From: Xanthoparmelia taractica
Lineage: Eukaryota; Ascomycota; Lecanoromycetes; Lecanorales; Parmeliaceae
Direction: 5' to 3'
Assembly (NCBI GenBank): GCA_033085395.1
Contig: JANQBS010000027.1
Coordinates: 62,001 to 126,000 of the forward strand
Length of the DNA stretch: 64,000 nucleotides
Under the pieces are notes generated by a model, which saw nothing but the letters and a program-made list of their open reading frames with translations, did not search any database and was not told the DNA's origin. Positions 58,576 to 64,000 of this stretch are shown here, piece after piece. The position numbers were made by a program, and so were the translations under genes. The number at the start of each line of letters is the position of its first letter. The first letter of the stretch is position 1.

Positions 58576-60611
58576 CTATTTGTGCACTGTACAGTGGGTG
58601 AGAGGAGATCATAAAACCCCCAGAATGCGCAGACTTTGACTTACAAATCCCGCCATCAATAGCAGTCACTACCACTTCCCCCTCGCCTACCACCCCTTTG
58701 TCCTTGCCCTGGCTCCGGTCATCCTTCATAAATGGGAAGGCAAGCACCTCCTTGATATTGTAGTGGTTTGTCAAAAACATGACCAAACGGTCAATACCCA
58801 TGCCCCAGCCTCCAGTCGGTGGTAACCCGTACTCCAAAGCTGTTATAAAGCTCTCATCAATGGCTGGTACCTCATCATCGCCCTGAGCTTTCATCTTGGC
58901 TTGCTCCTCAAAAGCTTCTCGCTGCGCAAAGGGATTGTTTTGTTCGCTGTAAGCGTTTGCAATCTCCTTTTTGCAAACAAAGGCCTCGAACCGCTCACAA
59001 AGACCCGGATGTTTGCGGTGTACTTTAGCGAGCGGTGACATGATCTGAGGGTGATTGGTGATGAACGTAGGATTGACTATCTTCTCTTCGATAAACTCGC
59101 CAACAAGCTTGTCCAGCATTCGCGCGTTTGTTTGAGGAGGTGAGCATTCCACATCCATCTTCTTCAGCATACGCTTGAGAAAATCGGTAGAAGCCTCCGT
59201 ATGTAGCTCTGTGCTAGGTGGAAACTTCTCACCGCATGCTTCCTCGAGAGCTGGTATCATCTCGACACGCTTCCAAGGCTTGGCCCAACTTATTTGGTAT
59301 CGCTCCCCGGTCTGAGTGTCAAATTCCGTCTCGTAGCTGCCGGTGACATGCTTCACCAGGCCAGATACGAGGTCCTCGGTAATCTCCATAACATCAAACA
59401 CATCTGCATATGCCATATAGAACTCGCATGTCGTGAACTCCGGGTTGTGCGTCAAATCAATACCCTCATTCCTGAATTGCTTGCCTATTTCGTAGACTCG
59501 ATCGAAGCCTCCAACAATCATTTTCTTGAGATCCAGTTCGGGTGCGATTCGCAAGTAAAGGGTCATGTTCAGGTCGTTGTGGTGCGTCATGAACGGTTTG
59601 GCCGTCGCTCCACCAGCTATGGCGGTCAATACAGGGGTTTCCACTTCAATAAAATCCATATCGTCAAAGAATCGTTGGATATAGCGGATAATCTCATGAC
59701 GCTTGCGGAACACTTCGACCGAGGTCTCATTCATGATCCAATCCAGATGTCTCTGTCGGTATCTCTGCTCTTGATCTTTGAAACCATAATGATCAGAAGG
59801 AAGTTGGTGTAGACTTGGTGTGAGCAATTTGACTTCGATCGCAAACAGAGACAGTTCGCCCTCGGGTCGATTTCTTGGAGCCGTCCGTCCCGGATAGCCT
59901 GTAACCCATATTATGTCATTACGGCGAATATGCTCATGCTGTTGTTCGAAACTCAACGCGCCCGCTGCCTCTTGAGCTTGACACATGATCTGAAGCTTGC
60001 GACCTTTATGCCTCAGATCGTAAAACACCAACTTGGGTCCTGCCTCTCGCTTCGTGAAAACCCTTCCTGCGAGGCTGACTTCCACATCTTTGAGGTGCTC
60101 GCCCGTTTTGATGTGCTCGTATTTCGGTATAAAACCACCCACAGTTTCGTTATGTGGGGGATTGACCCCATGGATGTCGAAATGAGGGTTGCCGTGGAGT
60201 GCGCGGGCAGTGCGCGATCGGATCTCTGTATATTGCTACACATTAAGAGCGAAGGCTTAGCATCTTTCCTCGCTATTGGCGGACGGTGATTAGCCTACGT
60301 TCGGCGTCAATTCAGCTTCCTGAGCGGCAGCAGACACCTTCTTCTCCGCCTGGGGCGGGGCAGTTGCCGCTTTGGCGGCCTTCTTCTCCTCTCGCTCCTT
60401 CTCTTTTAGACGTCTCTTCTGCTCGCTTTTACTACGAACTAGTGAGTAGGAACAGTGATCGGTAATGGGTGTAATCCAACCTGATCTTCTCTTCAGAGGG
60501 TTCTTCTGTGGGGTCCATGGCTTCTTGCCCGTCTTTTGTACGGATTGGCAGCTTCACCAGCCGGTCGTTCTCCTCCTGGGGAGGATTGCCATCCGGCAAC
60601 CGCTGTGACAT
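58576..60611 (-). CDS. KRS1: Cytosolic lysyl-tRNA synthetase
   Basis: Minus-strand exons 60481-60611, 60299-60431, 58645-60235, 58576-58586; 621 residues. The N-terminus is a basic helix that binds tRNA (KISKSEQKRRLKEKEREEKKAAKAA). An OB-fold anticodon domain follows (VSLAGRVFTKREAGPKLVFYDLR). The class II core has motif 2 (GKQFRNEGIDLTHNPEFTTCEFY) and motif 3 (GGWGMGIDRLVMFLTN). It charges tRNA-Lys in the cytosol. The C-terminus depends on a 58-nt intron with a perfect GTAAGT donor: splicing gives DGGILHK, while reading through gives 658 residues ending at 58523. I prefer the spliced form because the HK ending is what I expect for fungal enzymes. Start ATG 60611 is the first in frame. Confidence 0.93.
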
Positions 60612-61030
60612 GAGCGTTGAATGATACGCAAGAAGGGTGTCAATCTCGCAGGTCGCGTGGTTACAGAGCAACAAATGAAGTGTGGGCGAGTGTTAGAATC
60701 GACTCCCATAAATTTAAGGTATCTAGCTTATTCGAAGTTCCGAGGTCACGTGCCACAGTTCATCCTCGATGCGAAACCCATCAGACTTCGTGCATACAGT
60801 CATGTTTACAAAGGGCCAAAACTGGAGCGCAAGTAGTGTTATCGGAAAATCCAGGTTTGCACATTGCGACTTTACTATATTGACTACTTGTACGATGGCG
60901 AAAGCCCTCTCCACCAGGCTCTTTCAAACAACAGACCTCATTCGCTGGTACAACATTGCTGACCCCTGACACTGAGTTTCCATTATTTGGTGACGGTGTC
61001 TCCTGCGTGGAAAATGCACAGGAAAATACA
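60612..61030. other. Intergenic region
   Basis: Promoter of the synthetase and 3' end of the dynamin-like gene, both on the minus strand. No other gene. Confidence 0.5.
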
Positions 61031-63887
61031 TTACTCATCTCCAGAGAGACCCTCAAGATGCTCTTGAGCCTTGGAAATGGTCTCCATTTCTCTTTTCAGT
61101 TGTGCACGGCGGAACTCGTCTTGCGGATTTGCCGCTAGGAGGATGGCGAGGCGCTGATCGGCTAGGTAGGGATCAGCTTACATCAGGCAATGATATTATA
61201 GAAGACTGACCTCCCGGTTCCGTGGCCCGAAAGTACTGCTTCATGGTGGAGACGAGATCGTTGCGGCACTTCATGAAAAGCTCGCCGTAAACACTAGAAC
61301 ACACGATGTCGACAAATCTAGAAAAGGCACACTCATAGTATGCTCGCACAGACTTCGCTACGTGTCAGCAGTGCCAGGGTGGATAGCCGGGTTGACTTAC
61401 TCCCATTGCTTTAATTTCTAAGCTGTAGGGATCTGGACCAAGTTGTGCATCTGTGACTTTAGCTATTTTGTCCATTCGAGCCAGTCCAGTGGTCTGTTTT
61501 CCTGTTTTCTCTTCCTCCTGGTCTAACCATGCTTTGGCAAGACAATCACGGCGCTTCTTTTGGAGATACTCGACTGCTTTATCTTTCGCGACTTCGATGG
61601 CCACCTCGTTCAATGTCTTTGGCTTTTTCAGCTCCCAGCTTAGTATCTGCTTGGCGGTCTTGAGTTGATCACTGACGGCCTTGCTGAGGAAAGCGCCGCA
61701 GATATCCATAAGCTCACTGTAGAACTGGGTGTTCTGACGATGCCCAAAGACACTCAGAACACGCTCATAGACCATGTTTTGGCATAACTCCCCAGTACGA
61801 CTGATATACTGATTGACAGGATCTTCCCAATGAGCCATACTAAGCTGAATCATTCTCTCGGTTGCTTTAGGGTCGGTTTCACCTGGTAAGCCGACATAGT
61901 GATCTTGGAGAATGCCTCTGATCTCGTCCAATTCAAATTGCTTCCGGCCTATCTTTTCCGTCTTGAATCGAGGAATCTCGCTCATGCGCGCGGCCTTTTG
62001 AGGTGTCGACTGCGCCGACGGGTGAGGGCGCTTTTGCCCAATACGCTTTCTTGAAGCAGGACTTATCTTTGAAGGCTCCTCGTTATCAGTATCGGAATCA
62101 ACTGAAATTGGAGCCAGGTTTCTGCTGGTCGTGGGCGTCACAGGCATTTCACCGAAAAATGTAGAGGACCGGGCCTTTCGGCTTGGGTTGTTGGCTGCAG
62201 TAACCGTCACGAGTGGGTGTAAACCCTCCATGATTTCCCGGAATTCAAGAGATGCGTTATGCCAATCTCTCTGGAGAGGACAGTCCTGGAATCCTCCATC
62301 AAAATGTCTTGTCAACTCAAATTCAAACTTGAGTAGTTCGCCATAGAGTCTAGCTGGAAGGTTGCCGTCGAGTGGCTCAGGCAATTGTCGAAGCTTTTCT
62401 TTGATAGAGATGGCTTTTCGCTCTACCTGTTCTCTAATGTGAGGTAGACTAGGAATCTACCGTTAGTCCTGGTTCAAGCCGTCAATGAGAGAAGCAGACC
62501 TTGTGCGAATCTGTTCGGTCAACTTTTGCGAGAGCGCCGTCACCAGCTTTGACGTGCCAAAGTGATCCTCGTATTTGCTCAGCATCGTAGACCATGGCTC
62601 CTCCTTACTGAAGTACGCATTTTCCTCTCGCCTAGCCGTAGCGTTACTGACTGTGGTATCGGGGTTGTTCTTGACGACATAGTAACCGAAACCCAGTGCG
62701 TATCGTTCTCCACTCAAAATCTGATCCCACTGTTCGAACGATTCCCCCTTCTGGAACCTATCGGGTTTCGTAATGACTAAATAGGAGGTAAGCTTACAGG
62801 ATCAGGACCACAAGAGAGGGTCGTACCTCCAATGGTCCTTTCGCGTGCACCTTTGACTTCTCGGATTAGTCGAGAGGCGCTGGAGTTAGCCGGGTCATCT
62901 GTCATGGGTATGGCAAGCAAATTAATGCAGTCGCTAGTACTAATATACTCTTTTACCAGGTTCTTAACAAGTGTGACCAGATATTCTTCATGAGCGACCT
63001 CCGAGACGTTGATCACTCCTGGAAGATCATAGAATGAGAGGTTCGGAAGGCCGGGACCTGAGATATCGAGTTGAATAACGTTCGGAGAAAATTTTACTTT
63101 GAGATTGTCTCGCGGCAAGGTCAGTCCTAACTTGTACTCCTCGTGAGCATTGCCAATGTTCAATATTGCCAGCTGAGCTCGGTAAAGGGCGTCCTCGACC
63201 TGGGCCTTGGAGGTTAGAGTAGCGAAGAGAAACTTGTCAGCTCGATCTTGAGCTATCCACGGACCCAATGGGCGGGTTCTCGTGGCGCGTTCAAGTAGCT
63301 CGCTATCGTGATGATACCTTGTAATGAGTGTGATCTTGCAGATCCACTGAGAATTTGTCTCAGAGTTCTCAACGAGGTTTATTTCTAAGGGGCAGCGCGT
63401 GCAGGTACCGGCATGACGGGGGACCTTGATCTCGCTAATACCTTCGATAAGGGAGCTCTTTCCGGTGCTCTGATCTCCAACGACAACAATTTTGGGAAGC
63501 GGTAAGCCGAGAATTTCGACACCAAGGTCGCGGAGCGTTTGGATCGCTTGGACAAGAGACTTTACACCTCGGCCAAGCACATGTAAGCCTCCAGCAGTAT
63601 CGACAGGTGTGACGCTCCGAGAAACATCATTTCGCCCTCCGACGTTGGAAGCTTCAATGCGGCCTACAAGTTTTGTGAGATGTTGCCAAGTATGGAGTCT
63701 TCAGAGATCAGAACTTACCAGTCTTCTTGTGCTCATGGTTCGTATGGTACCCCTCGTCCACAAGACCATCGACCATAGTAATATCATAGTCCATGGCAAC
63801 AGTATCGCCCGAGCTGATAGGATGGACCTCCCTTTGCTCGGTAGTCGCCAAATTCGTGGGCAATTTCTGCGATTTTGGGCGCGCCAT
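61031..63887 (-). CDS. Dynamin-like GTPase (fungal Mx/Vps1-type)
   Basis: Minus-strand exons 63719-63887, 62827-63663, 62500-62776, 61401-62448, 61211-61352, 61031-61161; introns of 48-55 nt; 867 residues. After a polar N-terminus the GTPase domain has G1 GDQSTGKSS (about 119-127), a dynamin-type PRHAGTCTRCPLEI loop with G2, G3 DLPG (about 270) and G4 TKPD (about 337, restored by splicing). The stalk follows, with a disordered insert holding a basic RKRIGQKRPHPS patch. The C-terminal GED-like helices read SVRAYYECAFSRFVDIVCSSVYGELF and RLAILLAANPQDEFRRAQLKREM. There is no PH domain or Pro-rich tail, so it is not a classical endocytic dynamin. The family is expanded in filamentous fungi; the role is unknown. 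Confidence 0.9.
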
Positions 63888-64000
63888 GTGTATGGGCTAA
63901 TGGTGACTGAAGTATCTGGCTGTAGTATTACAATGTCAGTAATCTCAAGAATCATAAGATCGATCTGTTTCCGATGCTCATAAAAGGCTACATGAAAGCT
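63888..64000. other. Upstream edge of the dynamin-like gene
   Basis: 113 bp to the window end, presumably promoter or leader. Nothing is recognised. Confidence 0.4.

Overview
The window is nuclear DNA of a filamentous ascomycete (Pezizomycotina). The evidence is compact genes on both strands, GT-AG introns mostly of 45-90 nt with CTRAY-like branch sites, and a typical core set: a RAP1 telomere protein, HP1, alternative oxidase, an Lsb5-type VHS/GAT protein, an AreA-like/DUF3295 protein and a CCCH+CHY zinc-finger protein. I cannot place the species. Most gene models below were rebuilt by hand by joining reading frames across splice sites. Exon lists are in the evidence, and every model with an exon list stays in frame from start to stop unless stated.

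Layout. 0-8.6 kb: tail of an MFS transporter (+), LSB5 (-), an uncharacterised nuclear-looking protein (+), HP1 (-) and CCT5 (+). 8.6-14.4 kb: a 5.8 kb stretch without a convincing gene, rich in simple repeats and G/C runs, ahead of the AreA-like/DUF3295 gene (+). 17.9-28.1 kb: CCCH/CHY zinc-finger protein (+), RAP1 (-), SWF1-like palmitoyltransferase (+), monocarboxylate-type MFS transporter (+). 28.3-36 kb: small P-loop kinase-like gene (-), ataxin-10/CTR86 family gene (+), MARVEL-like membrane protein (-), MTM1-type mitochondrial carrier (+). 36.6-46 kb: WLM metalloprotease (+), VPS71-type HIT zinc finger (-), alternative oxidase (+), a conserved zinc-binding protein of unknown role (+), FBXO9/Pof7-type F-box protein (-). 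46-50.7 kb: a gene-poor island with a decayed flavin oxidoreductase and a doubtful small secreted ORF. 50.7-64 kb: GMPPA-like protein (+), RING-H2 protein (-), a 71-residue protein (+), a large zinc-finger protein with an internal tandem duplication (-), cytosolic lysyl-tRNA synthetase (-) and a dynamin-like GTPase (-).

The genes form no operon or biosynthetic cluster. They are housekeeping and regulatory genes, several in head-to-head pairs sharing short promoters (LSB5/2156 gene, HP1/CCT5, RAP1/SWF1, MARVEL/MTM1, VPS71/AOX). I found no CRISPR, no intact transposon and no convincing tRNA or rRNA gene. I did not find a clearly new multi-gene system. The points most worth checking are the 5.8 kb non-coding region, the alternative 3' splicing of lysyl-tRNA synthetase, a possible in-frame GC-AG intron next to a P-loop, a cluster of very short first exons, an Rbx1-like CPLD ligand in a RING protein, and the relic island.
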